Of a stretch of DNA of 64,000 nucleotides, positions 24,677-34,423 are shown piece after piece. The translations under genes were made by a program, and so were the position numbers. This stretch comes from Rhodobacter sp. Its GTDB lineage: Bacteria; Pseudomonadota; Alphaproteobacteria; Rhodobacterales; Rhodobacteraceae. Numbering within the stretch: the stretch's first letter is position 1; each line of letters begins with the position of its first letter. The notes under the pieces are model-generated. The model did no database searches and was not told the origin of the DNA. It was given only the letters and a program-made list of their open reading frames with translations. Location of the stretch: NCBI GenBank assembly GCA_013821825.1, contig PNJK01000012.1:1-64000 (forward strand), in the 5' to 3' direction.

Positions 24677-25519
24677 TCACTGCGACCCAAGCTGCGTCGT
24701 GATCGCCCGGCACAGGGCCGTGCGTTGCAGTTTCAGGAATCGGCGTGCGGCAGGCTCCGTCGGGTGAAACGGGTCCTTGACCGCGCCCGAGGATTTGCGC
24801 CGGAAGTTCGCCGCATTGCCCTGATTTTCACGGATCGTGGCAGCAGTGAACCCGGGGACAAAGCTGCAATAGCTGCCCGCCTTGGCAAAGGCCTTTTCGA
24901 TGTTGTCCTGTGCCCGTTGGCGCAAGCTGACCGCCTTCTCCTTGTAGGGCGGTGCCGAGGTCATGAAGATGCAGGGCTGGTCCTTGGGAAGATCGGTCAT
25001 CAGCGCGCGCACATCCTTTAGCGCCGCATCCGGATTGCCTGCCCAACGCTCGGCCGCATTGCCCATCATGAAAAAGATCAACAGGTCCGGCGCGTAGTAG
25101 CCGTCAGCAAAGACGGCTTGCAGGGGCGACTGGCCCGGGCTGCAGAACTGGAACTGCTCCCCGCGACCGATCTGCACATACAGATTCTCTCCCTGGGACA
25201 AGGTACCGTACGCACCTGCGTTGACCTTCCACTTCGGGTCCACGTCACAGATCGCGCCCTTGGCGGTCTTGCTGCGACCGGTCCAGCTGGCGATCGAGCT
25301 GGACCGCACGCCGATGATCCCGGTGCTTGCCCCGGTCCCCAGCCCGCAACTGCCCGCCATCGCGCCAAGCTCCTCCAGGAACGCCGCGCCTGCGCCGAAG
25401 GTCAGTTGCGAGTCGCCCAGCACCAGTACGTCAGGGGCCCCCTTGGCCGTGCCCTCTGCCAGCACCGCACTTGCGGCCGTGATAAGGCTGCCAAGCATCA
25501 GGTAGAGCGGAAAACGCAT
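24677..25519 (-). CDS. SGNH/GDSL-type secreted hydrolase
   Basis: A 280-residue protein with a signal peptide (MRFPLYLMLGSLITAASAVLA) and the SGNH layout: block I VLVLGDSQLTFG (Ser37), a central block with FFMMGNAAERW (probable Asn), and C-terminal DPFHPTEPAARRF with the Asp-x-x-His pair. Six cysteines suggest disulfides in the periplasm. The frame is open 55 codons further upstream, but the signal peptide marks MRFPLY as start. Substrate unknown; SGNH proteins deacetylate polysaccharides or cleave esters. Confidence 0.78.
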   Translation of the reverse strand: MRFPLYLMLGSLITAASAVLAEGTAKGAPDVLVLGDSQLTFGAGAAFLEELGAMAGSCGLGTGASTGIIGVRSSSIASWTGRSKTAKGAICDVDPKWKVNAGAYGTLSQGENLYVQIGRGEQFQFCSPGQSPLQAVFADGYYAPDLLIFFMMGNAAERWAGNPDAALKDVRALMTDLPKDQPCIFMTSAPPYKEKAVSLRQRAQDNIEKAFAKAGSYCSFVPGFTAATIRENQGNAANFRRKSSGAVKDPFHPTEPAARRFLKLQRTALCRAITTQLGSQ

Positions 25520-25713
25520 GTCTGGGTGGCTCCGATGTGTCTGACGCATTGTGGTCGGATAGTGCCACTTCGCGCCCGGCTCCAAGGGCGTTACAACTGC
25601 GGCAATAGAATGCGTGATGCGAAGAGCGGAAAAGCCCAAACCGTTTTCATCTCGGCAAGGCTTCCTGCCCGTCCCGCGTTGCACTACCTTCGGCCCGCAA
25701 TGCAGGGGGTGTC

Positions 25714-28700
25714 ATGGCTTGGGAATTCTGGATCGACCGGGGCGGCACCTTCACCGATGTCGTGGGCCGCGCCCCGGATGGCAGCCTCGTCACCCGCAAG
25801 CTTCTGTCGGAAAATCCGGAACGTTACCCTGATGCAGCGGTGCAGGGCATCCATGATTGCCTTGGGCTCACCCCCGGCGAGGGGCTCCCGGATGACGCCA
25901 TCGCTGCGGTCAAGATGGGCACCACAGTCGCCACCAACGCGCTGCTGGAACGCAAGGGCGAACGGGTTCTGCTCCTGATCACCGAAGGTTTCGGCGATCT
26001 GCTGCGCATCGGAACCCAGGCGCGACCGGCGCTGTTTGAGCTGAATATCCGCCGTCCGGATCTGTTGTATGAAACCGTGGCCGAGGTTCCAGGGCGCCTT
26101 GATGCAGAAGGCAACGAAGTGCGCCCGCTGGACGAAGCGGCGGTTCGTTCAGCACTGGCAGCGGCGCGTGCGGCGGGTATTGCCGCCGTTGCCATCGCGC
26201 TGATGCATGGCCATGTGAACCCTGCACATGAGGCGCGGGCAGGCGCGCTGGCGGCAGAGGCGGGCTTTGCACAGATCTCGCTTTCCCATCAGGTCAGCCG
26301 ACTGGCCAAGCTGGTGCCGCGCGGCGATACGACGGTGGTCGACGCCTATCTGTCGCCTATCCTTCGGCGCTATGTGGCGCAGGTCGAAGGGGCACTGGAC
26401 ATGGGGCGGGCCACTGGCCGGCTTCTCTTCATGCAGTCGAACGGTGGGTTGACCGAAGCCGGGCGCTTTCAGGGCAAGGACGCCATCCTGTCCGGCCCCG
26501 CAGGTGGCATCGTCGGCATGGTGCGAACGGCGGAGGCTGCCGGATTCCAGCGCCTGATCGGTTTTGACATGGGTGGCACCTCGACGGATGTCAGCCATTA
26601 CGCCGGGGTTTATGAACGATCATTCGAGACCGAGGTGGCTGGCGTTCGGATGCGTGCGCCGATGATGGATATCCACACCGTAGCGGCCGGGGGAGGGTCG
26701 ATCTGCTCCTTCCGCGACGGGCGCTATCAGGTGGGGCCGGACAGCGCCGGTGCCAATCCCGGTCCCGCCAGCTATCGCCGGGGCGGACCGCTGACGATCA
26801 CCGATTGCAACGTGATGCTGGGGCGGCTGTCGCCTGACCACTTCCCCGCCGTCTTCGGCCCTGGCGGGGATCAGCCGCTGGATGCCGACGTGGTGCAGTC
26901 GAAGTTCGCCGCCCTGGCGCAAGACATCGCCACGGCGACCGGACGGCTTGATCCTCCAGAGGTGGTGGCCGAAGGCTTCCTGCGGATTGCCATCGACAAC
27001 ATGGCCAACGCGATCAAGAAGATTTCCGTCCAGCGCGGCCATGACGTGACCGGCTATACGCTGCAATGCTTTGGCGGGGCCGGGGGGCAGCATGCCTGTG
27101 GCGTGGCCGATGCGCTGGGGATGCGGACGGTATTTCTGCATCCCCATGCCGGCGTGCTGTCCGCTTTCGGCATGGGCCTCGCCGATCTCCGCGCCCTGCG
27201 AGAGGCGCAATTCGACGCTCCGCTTGCTGACAGTGCCGGCGCAAAGGCGCGGATGCAGGATCTTGCCGCCGAGGCGGGCGAAGAGCTTGCCGCGCAGGGG
27301 ATCGCCAGTCCGAAGATCATCCGGATCGCGCATCTGCGCTATGACGGCTCGCACCAATCGCTGCCTGTCCCGTTCGGAACCGAAGCAGATATGGCCGCCG
27401 CCTTCGCCGCCGCGCATCAGGCCAGGTTCGGCTTCACCTCACCCGAACGCGCGATCCTGTTCGAGATGCTGGCGGCCGAGGCGGAAGGTGGCGGGGCGGA
27501 TCTGCCTGAAATGCCGCTCGCCCCGGATGCCGGTGCTCCGGCCACCGATCTCCGGCTTTGGGCGGATGGCCGCTGGCAGGACGTCCCGCTTTATCGCCGC
27601 GAGAGCTGCGGTGCAGACACCCGGATCAAGGGCCCCGCCGTCATCGCGGAAGCCACAGGAACCACCATCGTCGAACCGGGGTGGGACGCACGGGTCGATG
27701 GACAGTCCAACCTGATCCTGACCCGAACCACGGCCATCGCCCGGCCACCGGCCGCAGGCACCAAGGCCGACCCGGTGCTGCTTGAGGTGTTCAACAACCT
27801 CTTCATGTCCGTCGCCGACCAGATGGGCGCGACGCTGGCCAATACCGCGTGGTCGGTCAACATCAAGGAACGCTTCGACTTTTCCTGCGCGATCTTTGAC
27901 GCGGCAGGCGACCTTGTCGCCAACGCACCGCATGTGCCGGTCCATCTGGGTTCGATGTCCCATGCCGTGAAGACCGTGATTGCCGCAGTGGGGGCCACGG
28001 CGCGGGATGGCGACGCCTGGATGCTGAACTCACCCTGGAACGGCGGCACGCATCTGCCCGACGTGACGGTGATCACCCCGGTCTTTGTGGGCGGCCGCGC
28101 GGCGTTCTGGCTGGGGTCGCGCGGGCATCACGCTGATATCGGTGGCCGCACCCCGGGGTCCGGCCCGCCCGACAGCACCACGATCGACGAAGAAGGCGTC
28201 GTGATCGACCTCTTCGCGCTGGTGGCGCAAGGCCGGTTGCGAGAGGCCGGGACGCGCTCGCTTCTGGGGTCAGGCAAATGGCCCTGCCGGTCGCCGGATC
28301 AGAACATGGCGGACCTCAAGGCCCAGATCGCCGCGAATGAAACCGGACGGCGGGAGCTTCTGCGCGTTGTCGCCAACCACGGTGCCGACACCGTTTCCGC
28401 CTATATGGGCCACGTCCAGAAGAACGCCGAGGAATGCGTCCGGGCGGTCATCGACCACCTGCGCGATGGGGAATTCAGCTACCCGATGGACATCGGCACC
28501 ACCATCCGCGCGCGCATCTCGGTAGACCGCGCCAACCGCACCGCCACCATCGATTTCACCGGCACCAGCCCGCAGCATTCGGGCAACTACAACGCCCCGC
28601 AAGCCGTGACCCGGGCGGTCGTGCTGTATGTCTTCCGCACGCTCGTCGGCAAGCCGATCCCCCTGAACGAGGGCTGTCTGGCACCGCTGACCATCATCGT

Positions 28701-29286
28701 CCCCGAAGGCACGCTTTTGAACCCGCGCCCCCCCGCTGCGGTGATCGCCGGGAACACCGAGGTGAGCCAGTCCGCCTGCAATGCGCTTTATGGCGCGCTT
28801 GGCGTTGTGGCGGCGGCACAAGGCACGATGAACAACTTCATCTGGGGCAATGAGGCATTCCAGAACTACGAAACCATCGCTGGCGGCACTGGCGCGGGGT
28901 CGGGTTTTGCAGGCTGCGACGCGGTGCAAAGCCACATGACCAACACCCGCATGACCGACCCCGAAGTGCTTGAGAAGCGCTTTCCGGTGCGGCTGGAGGT
29001 GTTTTCGATCCGCCATGGCTCGGGCGGGGCGGGGCGCTGGCGCGGGGGTGACGGGGCCGTGCGGCGGCTTTGCTTCCTTGCGCCGGTCACGGTCACCACG
29101 CTTTGCGGCAGCCGCAAGGTGCCGCCCTTCGGGGTCGCAGGCGGCGCTCCGGGGGCGGTCGGTGAAAACCTGGTCCACTGGCCGGACGGCCGCATCGAGG
29201 CCCTGCAGGGCAATGATGAACGCGACCTGCCCGCAGGCGCGGTCTTCGAGATGCGCACTCCGGGAGGTGGCGGCTGGGGCGCTTGA
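25714..29286 (+). CDS. Hydantoinase/oxoprolinase, fused A and B subunits (5-oxoprolinase-like)
   Basis: A 1190-residue protein joining HyuA- and HyuB-type subunits. The HyuA half (about 1-680) starts [12 protein letters not shown], has [34 protein letters not shown] and AAGGGSI, the ATP-binding fold of the family. The HyuB half (about 690-1190) starts [41 protein letters not shown] and contains [30 protein letters not shown] and a glycine-rich end. Such fusions act as ATP-dependent 5-oxoprolinases or hydantoinases; which one is not decidable here. It is monocistronic, with the DUF533 gene 64 bp downstream. Confidence 0.93.
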   Translation: MAWEFWIDRGGTFTDVVGRAPDGSLVTRKLLSENPERYPDAAVQGIHDCLGLTPGEGLPDDAIAAVKMGTTVATNALLERKGERVLLLITEGFGDLLRIGTQARPALFELNIRRPDLLYETVAEVPGRLDAEGNEVRPLDEAAVRSALAAARAAGIAAVAIALMHGHVNPAHEARAGALAAEAGFAQISLSHQVSRLAKLVPRGDTTVVDAYLSPILRRYVAQVEGALDMGRATGRLLFMQSNGGLTEAGRFQGKDAILSGPAGGIVGMVRTAEAAGFQRLIGFDMGGTSTDVSHYAGVYERSFETEVAGVRMRAPMMDIHTVAAGGGSICSFRDGRYQVGPDSAGANPGPASYRRGGPLTITDCNVMLGRLSPDHFPAVFGPGGDQPLDADVVQSKFAALAQDIATATGRLDPPEVVAEGFLRIAIDNMANAIKKISVQRGHDVTGYTLQCFGGAGGQHACGVADALGMRTVFLHPHAGVLSAFGMGLADLRALREAQFDAPLADSAGAKARMQDLAAEAGEELAAQGIASPKIIRIAHLRYDGSHQSLPVPFGTEADMAAAFAAAHQARFGFTSPERAILFEMLAAEAEGGGADLPEMPLAPDAGAPATDLRLWADGRWQDVPLYRRESCGADTRIKGPAVIAEATGTTIVEPGWDARVDGQSNLILTRTTAIARPPAAGTKADPVLLEVFNNLFMSVADQMGATLANTAWSVNIKERFDFSCAIFDAAGDLVANAPHVPVHLGSMSHAVKTVIAAVGATARDGDAWMLNSPWNGGTHLPDVTVITPVFVGGRAAFWLGSRGHHADIGGRTPGSGPPDSTTIDEEGVVIDLFALVAQGRLREAGTRSLLGSGKWPCRSPDQNMADLKAQIAANETGRRELLRVVANHGADTVSAYMGHVQKNAEECVRAVIDHLRDGEFSYPMDIGTTIRARISVDRANRTATIDFTGTSPQHSGNYNAPQAVTRAVVLYVFRTLVGKPIPLNEGCLAPLTIIVPEGTLLNPRPPAAVIAGNTEVSQSACNALYGALGVVAAAQGTMNNFIWGNEAFQNYETIAGGTGAGSGFAGCDAVQSHMTNTRMTDPEVLEKRFPVRLEVFSIRHGSGGAGRWRGGDGAVRRLCFLAPVTVTTLCGSRKVPPFGVAGGAPGAVGENLVHWPDGRIEALQGNDERDLPAGAVFEMRTPGGGGWGA

Positions 29287-29350
29287 TGCCGGTCATTGCG
29301 CCGTCATCCTCGCGTGCACATATGTCCCCTGACACAGACAGGAGGTCCTG

Positions 29351-30052
29351 ATGCTGAACGCGAAATCCTTGCTCGACAGTCTGACAAGCAGCCTTGCTCA
29401 ACTTACCGGTGGCCAAGGGGCCAAGGGTTTGACCGAAAAGGCGAAAGAGACGTGGAATGCCCAGTCCACACTCGGCAAGGGCGCGATCGCGGGCGGACTT
29501 CTGGGCGTCCTTCTGACCCGGGGAGGGCGCAGGCTGATCGGCACCGGCGCCAAGATCGGCGGTGCCGCCCTGATCGGCGGGCTGGCCTACAAGGCCTATG
29601 AGGACTGGAAGGCCGGCAGGACCGCCGGGGTCGAGGGGGGGCCAATCAGCCTGCCTTCGCCCGCCGGAACCGAGTTCCTGCCCGATGACCCTGATGCCGC
29701 CGATGATCTTGCCACCCGCATTCTGCAGGCGATGATCGCGGCGGCCAAGGCCGATGGCCACGTCACGCCGGACGAACGCGCCCGCATTGACGCGCAACTG
29801 GCCAATCTTGGCCTTGGAGACGAGGCGACTGCGCTGATCACCTCCGAACTTGACGCGCCGCTGGATGTGGGCCGGGTCGCAGCCCTTGCCCGCAACGAAC
29901 GTGAGGCGACCGAGATCTACGCAGCCTCGCTTCTGGTGGTTGATGAGAATGCACCCGCCGAAAAGGGCTATCTCGCAATGCTTGCTGCGCGGATGCAACT
30001 GGATCCGGGACTGGTCGCCCACCTGCATTCAAAGGCCGCGCAACTGGCCTAA
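29351..30052 (+). CDS. DUF533 (YebE/TerB-like) protein
   Basis: A 233-residue protein with an N-terminal glycine-rich hydrophobic stretch (GAIAGGLLGVLLTRGGRRLIGTGAKIGGAALIGGLAYKAYEDW, about 44-87) and a C-terminal helical TerB-like domain (ILQAMIAAAKADGHVTPDERARIDAQL, then YAASLLVVDENAPAEKGYLAMLAARMQLDP). DUF533 proteins are inner-membrane associated and of unknown function. AGGAGG lies 8 bp before the ATG. The stop overlaps the end of the convergent bhcR. Confidence 0.88.
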   Translation: MLNAKSLLDSLTSSLAQLTGGQGAKGLTEKAKETWNAQSTLGKGAIAGGLLGVLLTRGGRRLIGTGAKIGGAALIGGLAYKAYEDWKAGRTAGVEGGPISLPSPAGTEFLPDDPDAADDLATRILQAMIAAAKADGHVTPDERARIDAQLANLGLGDEATALITSELDAPLDVGRVAALARNEREATEIYAASLLVVDENAPAEKGYLAMLAARMQLDPGLVAHLHSKAAQLA

Positions 30053-30858
30053 GGCCGCGTGCCGCCCGTCGCCTCGGTCACCTGATCCGCCGCCGCGCGG
30101 ACGAGGGCGCCGATCCGGGTGGCATCCGACAGCCCGACCCGGAACGCCGGGCCGGAAACCGACAGTCCGGCCACGGGTTCGCCATAGGCATTGAAGATCG
30201 GGGCGGCGATGCAGCGCATCCCCTCGGCGCGCTCCTGGTCGTCAATGGCGAAACCGCGCTCGCGGGTGCGCGCCAGATCGCGCAACAGGGCCGTGTCCGA
30301 GGTCAGGGTCAGCGTCGTGAACTTCTGCAACCCCTGCCGGCCGATAATCTCACGCGCGCGGTCTTCTGGGTACCAGGCCAAAAGCGCCTTGCCGATGCCG
30401 CTGGAATGCATCGGGCCCTTGGTGCCGGGCGGAAAGAAGGCGCGGATCGCCTCATGCGTTTCGACCTGGGCCAGGAACAGAACCTCGCCCCGCACCTCGA
30501 CCCCAAGGTTCGCGGTTTCGCCCGTCTCGCGCATCAGCGCGTCCATGGGCTGGCGGGAGCGTTCGACCACCTTGGTCCGGCGCAGAAAGGCCGTGCCGAT
30601 CCGGAACGCCCCCGCGCCGATGTGCCAAAGCTGGCCGGGTTCCTCCACCTCGACCATGCCATGTCCTTGCAGGGTCTGCAGCGCGCGGAAGGTGGTGGCG
30701 ACCGCCTGACCGGTGTCTTCCGCCAGATCGGAAAGCGTGCGCCCCGGCCCCTGGGCCAAATGCTCAAGCAGGTAGAGAGCCCGGTCAAGAGCCTGCACCG
30801 TGTTCTGGTCGGTCTTGTCGTGAAACGCCTTCGGCCGCCCGCGAGGTTTTTGTGCCAT
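30049..30858 (-). CDS. bhcR: IclR-family regulator BhcR of the beta-hydroxyaspartate cycle
   Basis: A 269-residue IclR regulator. The winged HTH (ALYLLEHLAQGPGRTLSDLAEDTGQAVATTFRALQTLQ) is followed by an effector domain with MRETGETANLGVEVRGEVLFLAQVETHEAIRAFF and GKALLAWYPEDRAREIIGRQGLQKFT and the usual IclR end (AAPIFNAYGEPVAGLSVSGPAFRV). It is divergent to bhcABCD, the arrangement known from Paracoccus denitrificans, where BhcR senses glyoxylate. The 151-bp intergenic region (30859-31009) should hold both promoters and the operator. Confidence 0.9.
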   Translation of the reverse strand: MAQKPRGRPKAFHDKTDQNTVQALDRALYLLEHLAQGPGRTLSDLAEDTGQAVATTFRALQTLQGHGMVEVEEPGQLWHIGAGAFRIGTAFLRRTKVVERSRQPMDALMRETGETANLGVEVRGEVLFLAQVETHEAIRAFFPPGTKGPMHSSGIGKALLAWYPEDRAREIIGRQGLQKFTTLTLTSDTALLRDLARTRERGFAIDDQERAEGMRCIAAPIFNAYGEPVAGLSVSGPAFRVGLSDATRIGALVRAAADQVTEATGGTRP

Positions 30859-30936
30859 TTGACCTCATGATTCCCATGCTGAAAAAGCGCAAGTATCTGT
30901 TCTGGCATTGAAATAGCATGAAATTCAGAAAATGAA

Positions 30937-30956
30937 AAATCTTTTCGAAAAAATTG
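30937..30956. promoter_or_regulatory. Imperfect TTCGAA-centred palindrome in the bhcR-bhcA promoter region
   Basis: AAATCTTTTCGAAAAAATTG lies in the divergent promoter region about 54 bp before bhcA and 78 bp before bhcR. It could be part of the BhcR operator. It also resembles one half of the tandem palindromes at 47.8 and 56.9 kb (18 of 20 identical to AAATCTTTTCGAAAAGATTT). Which reading is right is not decidable from sequence alone. Confidence 0.35.
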
Positions 30957-31009
30957 TGTCCAGAGTGGTGGCCCCGTAAGCTGCTCGCATCCTCAAGGGA
31001 GAGAGCCAG

Positions 31010-32200
31010 ATGTCCTTCCAGAACCCCGTCTTCATCCCCGGCCCGACCAATATTCCGGACTCGGTCCGCAAAGCCTGCGACATACCGACGATCGACCACC
31101 GTTCGCCCGCCTTCGCGCGGATGTTCAAGCCTGCGGTCGAAGGCGTGCGCCGCGTGCTGAAGATGACCGAGGGTGAGGTCATCCTGCTCCCCTCGACCGG
31201 AACGGGCGGCTGGGAGGCGGCGGTGACCAACACGCTTTCCCCAGGCGACACGGTGCTTGCTGCGCGCTTCGGCATGTTCAGCCACCGCTGGATCGACCTT
31301 TGCCAGCGTCATGGGTTGAACGTCCAGATCATCGAGACCCCCTGGGGTCAGGGCGCACCGCTTGCCGCCATCGAGGCCGCGCTGAAAGCTGACAAGACCG
31401 GCACGATCAAGGCCGTTCTCGCCACCCACAACGAGACCGCAACCGGCGTGAAATCCGACATCGGCGGCATTCGCCGGGCGATGGCCGCGGCCGGACATGG
31501 CGCGATGCTCTTTGTCGATGGCGTCTCATCAATCGGTTCCATGCCGTTCGAGTTCGCCGGCTGGGGCGTCGATGTCGCCGTTGCAGGCAGCCAGAAGGGC
31601 TTCATGCTGCCCGCCGGTCTCGCGATCCTCGGGATCAGCCCCAAGGCCATCGCGGCCATGGACACCGCCAGACTGCCGCGCACCTTCTTTGATTTCAAGG
31701 ACATGCTAACCTCCTACGCCAGGGGTGGCTTTCCCTATACCCCCCCGGTCGGCCTGATCGCGGGCCTTGCCCATGCCATCGACCTGCTGGAGGACGAGGG
31801 GCTTGAGAACGTTTACGCGCGCCATCACCGTCTTGCCGAAGGCGTGCGCCGCGCGATCACCGCATGGGGGATGAGCCCCTATGCCGTCTCGCCCGACCTT
31901 TACTCAGACACCGTGACCGCGGTAAAATTACCCGACGGCTGCAACGGCACCGACCTCGTCCAGTTGGCCGCCAGCAAATACGGCGTGGCTTTCGGCGTAG
32001 GCCTGGGCGAAGTTGCGGGCAAGGTCTTCCGCATCGGCCATCTGGGCAGCCTGACCGATGTCATGGTGCTGTCGGGCCTGGCCACAGCCGAGATGTGCAT
32101 GGCCGATCTTGGCTGGAACATCCGGCTTGGCTCGGGTGTCGCCGCAGCACAGGAATTCTACCGTGGCACCGCGCGCTCTCTGGCACTTGCGGCGGCGTGA
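31010..32200 (+). CDS. bhcA: L-aspartate:glyoxylate aminotransferase BhcA
   Basis: A 396-residue PLP enzyme of the serine-glyoxylate/alanine-glyoxylate aminotransferase class. It opens FIPGPTNIPDSVRKACDIPTIDHRSPAFARM, has STGTGGWEAAVTN (PLP phosphate site), D170 in FVDGVSSIG, and the Schiff-base lysine K196 in GSQKGFMLP. In the beta-hydroxyaspartate cycle it converts glyoxylate to glycine with aspartate as donor. Identification rests on the conserved bhcABCD order with divergent bhcR. AAGGGAGAG precedes the start. Confidence 0.92.
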   Translation: MSFQNPVFIPGPTNIPDSVRKACDIPTIDHRSPAFARMFKPAVEGVRRVLKMTEGEVILLPSTGTGGWEAAVTNTLSPGDTVLAARFGMFSHRWIDLCQRHGLNVQIIETPWGQGAPLAAIEAALKADKTGTIKAVLATHNETATGVKSDIGGIRRAMAAAGHGAMLFVDGVSSIGSMPFEFAGWGVDVAVAGSQKGFMLPAGLAILGISPKAIAAMDTARLPRTFFDFKDMLTSYARGGFPYTPPVGLIAGLAHAIDLLEDEGLENVYARHHRLAEGVRRAITAWGMSPYAVSPDLYSDTVTAVKLPDGCNGTDLVQLAASKYGVAFGVGLGEVAGKVFRIGHLGSLTDVMVLSGLATAEMCMADLGWNIRLGSGVAAAQEFYRGTARSLALAAA

Positions 32201-33172
32201 ATGATGAAGGACCTCACCATGCTGATCCCGACCTACGACGACGTGCTGGCCGCCCATGCCCGCATTGAACCCTACATCCACCGCACGCCGGTCCTGACCT
32301 CCAGCTACCTGAACGACCTGACCGGGGCCGAGCTGTTCTTCAAATGCGAGAACTTCCAGAAGGCCGGGGCGTTCAAGGTCCGCGGCGCCTGCAATGCGGT
32401 CTTCGGGTTGTCGGACGCGATGGCCGCCAACGGCGTCTGCACCCATTCCTCTGGCAACCACGCGCTCAGCCTCTCCTACGCCGCAGGTCGGCGGGGCATT
32501 CCCTGCAACGTCGTCATGCCCCGGACCGCTCCGCAGGCGAAGAAAGACGCCGTGCGCGGCTATGGCGGGGTGATCACCGAATGCGAACCCTCCACCTCCA
32601 GCCGCGAGGCGGTCTTTGCCGAGGTTCAGGCCCGCACCGGGGGCGAATTCGTCCACCCCTACAACGACCCGCGCGTGATCGCCGGGCAGGCGACCTGTTC
32701 CCGTGAGCTGCTGGATCAGGTCGAAGGCCTTGACGCAATCATCGCCCCGATTGGCGGCGGCGGCATGATCTCGGGCACCTGCCTGACGGTATCGAACATC
32801 GCCCCAGGCGTCGATATCTACGCGGCCGAGCCGAAGAACGCCGACGACGCTTTCCGCAGCTTCAAGGCCGGGTACATCATCGCCGACGACGCGCCGGAAA
32901 CCGTGGCTGACGGGCTGAAGGTCCCGCTCAAGGACCTGACCTGGCACTTCGTCAAGAACCACGTCACCGATATCTTCACCGCCTCCGAGGAAGAGATTGT
33001 CGAGGCAATGAAGCTGACCTGGAAGCGCATGAAGATCGTAATGGAACCCAGCTGCGCCGTGCCGCTGGCCACGATCCTGAAACACAAGGACGTCTTTCGC
33101 GGCCACCGCGTCGGCGTCATCATCACCGGCGGCAACGTCGATCTGGACAATCTGCCTTGGATGAAAGGGTAA
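32201..33172 (+). CDS. bhcB: beta-Hydroxyaspartate dehydratase BhcB
   Basis: A 323-residue fold-type II PLP enzyme of the serine/threonine dehydratase family. The PLP lysine K59 is in NFQKAGAFKVRGA; SSGNHALSLSYAA binds the phosphate region, and GGGGMISG is the glycine-rich phosphate loop. It removes water from (2R,3S)-beta-hydroxyaspartate to give iminosuccinate. It starts immediately after the bhcA stop; alternative ATGs are one and six codons in. Without context it would be annotated threonine dehydratase or serine racemase. Confidence 0.92.
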   Translation: MMKDLTMLIPTYDDVLAAHARIEPYIHRTPVLTSSYLNDLTGAELFFKCENFQKAGAFKVRGACNAVFGLSDAMAANGVCTHSSGNHALSLSYAAGRRGIPCNVVMPRTAPQAKKDAVRGYGGVITECEPSTSSREAVFAEVQARTGGEFVHPYNDPRVIAGQATCSRELLDQVEGLDAIIAPIGGGGMISGTCLTVSNIAPGVDIYAAEPKNADDAFRSFKAGYIIADDAPETVADGLKVPLKDLTWHFVKNHVTDIFTASEEEIVEAMKLTWKRMKIVMEPSCAVPLATILKHKDVFRGHRVGVIITGGNVDLDNLPWMKG

Positions 33173-33176
33173 ACAC

Positions 33177-34340
33177 ATGAATTCGCTTCCAAAATTCGAA
33201 GGCCTCGAAGTGGGCTACGACATCCCCGCCCTGCCCGGAATGGCCGAGGCGGATATCCAGACGCCCTGCCTCGTCCTCGACCTCGACGCGCTGGAGCGCA
33301 ATATCAAGAAGATGGGCGACTATGCCAAGGCCCACGGTATGCGTCACCGGGTGCATGGCAAGATGCACAAGTCGGTGGACGTGGCCAAGCTGCAGGAGCG
33401 CCTTGGCGGGTCGGTCGGCGTCTGCTGCCAGAAGGTCTCGGAGGCCGAGGTTTTCGCGCGCGGCGGCATCAAGGATATCTTGGTCAGCAATCAGGTCCGC
33501 GATCTGGCCAAGATCGACCGGCTGGCCCGGATCCCCAAGCTCGGAGCCCGCACGATCTGCTGCGTCGATATGCTGGACAATGTGGCCGATCTCTCGGCGG
33601 CAGCGGTGAAGCACGGCACAACCATCGAATGTCTGGTCGAAATCGACTGCGGCGCCGGGCGCTGCGGCGTGAAAACCACGCCCGAGGTTGCGGCCCTGGC
33701 CAAGGCCATCGACGCGGCCCCCGGCCTCAAGTTCGCGGGCATCCAGGCCTATCAGGGCGCGATGCAGCACATGGACAGCTATTTTGACCGCAAGGCCAAG
33801 ATCGACCTGGCGGTGGCACAAGTGAAGGACGCTGTCGACACGCTCGGTGCGATGGGCATTCCTTGCGATATCGTCGGCGGCGGCGGCACGGGCAGCTATT
33901 ACTTCGAAAGCACCTCGGGCGTTTACAACGAGTTGCAGTGCGGCAGCTACGCTTTCATGGATGCAGACTATGGCCGCATCCTCGACAAGGAAGGCAAGCG
34001 GATCGACCAGGGCGAATGGGAAAACGCGCTGTTCATCCTGACCTCGGTGATGAGCCACGCCAAGGCTGACAAGGCCATCGTGGACGCGGGCCTCAAGGCG
34101 CAGTCGGTGGATAGCGGCCTGCCGGTCATCTATGGTCGGACCGACGTGAAGTACGTCAAGTGCAGCGATGAGCACGGCGTGGTCGAAGACCCGGCAGGCG
34201 TCTTGAAGGTCAATGACAAGCTGAAGCTTGTCCCCGGCCACTGCGACCCGACCTGCAACGTGCATGACTGGTACGTTGGTGTCAGGAACGGCAAGGTCGA
34301 GGTTGTCTGGCCGGTCTCGGCCCGTGGCAAGGCCTACTGA
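33177..34340 (+). CDS. bhcC: beta-Hydroxyaspartate aldolase BhcC
   Basis: A 387-residue fold-type III PLP enzyme of the DSD1/D-threonine aldolase family. TPCLVLDLDALERNIKKM begins the alanine-racemase-like barrel, RVHGKMHKS (58-66) carries the probable PLP lysine K62, and GGGGTGSYYFESTSGVYNELQCGSYAFMD is the phosphate-binding segment; the C-terminus has the metal-binding H-x-C region PGHCDPTCNVHDWYVGVRNG. It condenses glyoxylate with glycine to beta-hydroxyaspartate. It follows bhcB by 4 bp and is separated from bhcD by an 83-nt spacer that is a repeat element. Confidence 0.93.
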   Translation: MNSLPKFEGLEVGYDIPALPGMAEADIQTPCLVLDLDALERNIKKMGDYAKAHGMRHRVHGKMHKSVDVAKLQERLGGSVGVCCQKVSEAEVFARGGIKDILVSNQVRDLAKIDRLARIPKLGARTICCVDMLDNVADLSAAAVKHGTTIECLVEIDCGAGRCGVKTTPEVAALAKAIDAAPGLKFAGIQAYQGAMQHMDSYFDRKAKIDLAVAQVKDAVDTLGAMGIPCDIVGGGGTGSYYFESTSGVYNELQCGSYAFMDADYGRILDKEGKRIDQGEWENALFILTSVMSHAKADKAIVDAGLKAQSVDSGLPVIYGRTDVKYVKCSDEHGVVEDPAGVLKVNDKLKLVPGHCDPTCNVHDWYVGVRNGKVEVVWPVSARGKAY

Positions 34341-34423
34341 CCTTCCGTACCGGCCCAAATATCCCACGGGGGGCGCGGGGGGTGTGAAACCCCCGCTCCC
34401 ACCGCCTGCAAAAGGAACCCCCG
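34341..34423 (-). repeat. 83-nt intercistronic repeat cassette, copy A (bhcC-bhcD)
   Basis: The whole spacer from bhcC stop to bhcD start. In the direction of transcription it has CCCAAATATCCCACGGGG (from 34354), a hairpin with loop GTGAA (GCGGGGGGT / ACCCCCGC), and a purine-rich AAAAGGAA ending at the ATG. Copy C (allE-allA) has the same length and layout, with 16 of 23 identical bases between hairpin and start codon and different but still paired stem bases. In the orientation used for the family the box reads GGGATATTTGGG on the minus strand. Confidence 0.8.

Noticed and set aside
29351-30052. Tellurite resistance function for the DUF533/TerB-like protein
   Set aside because: Only the fold is shared; no ter operon is nearby, so no resistance role is claimed.
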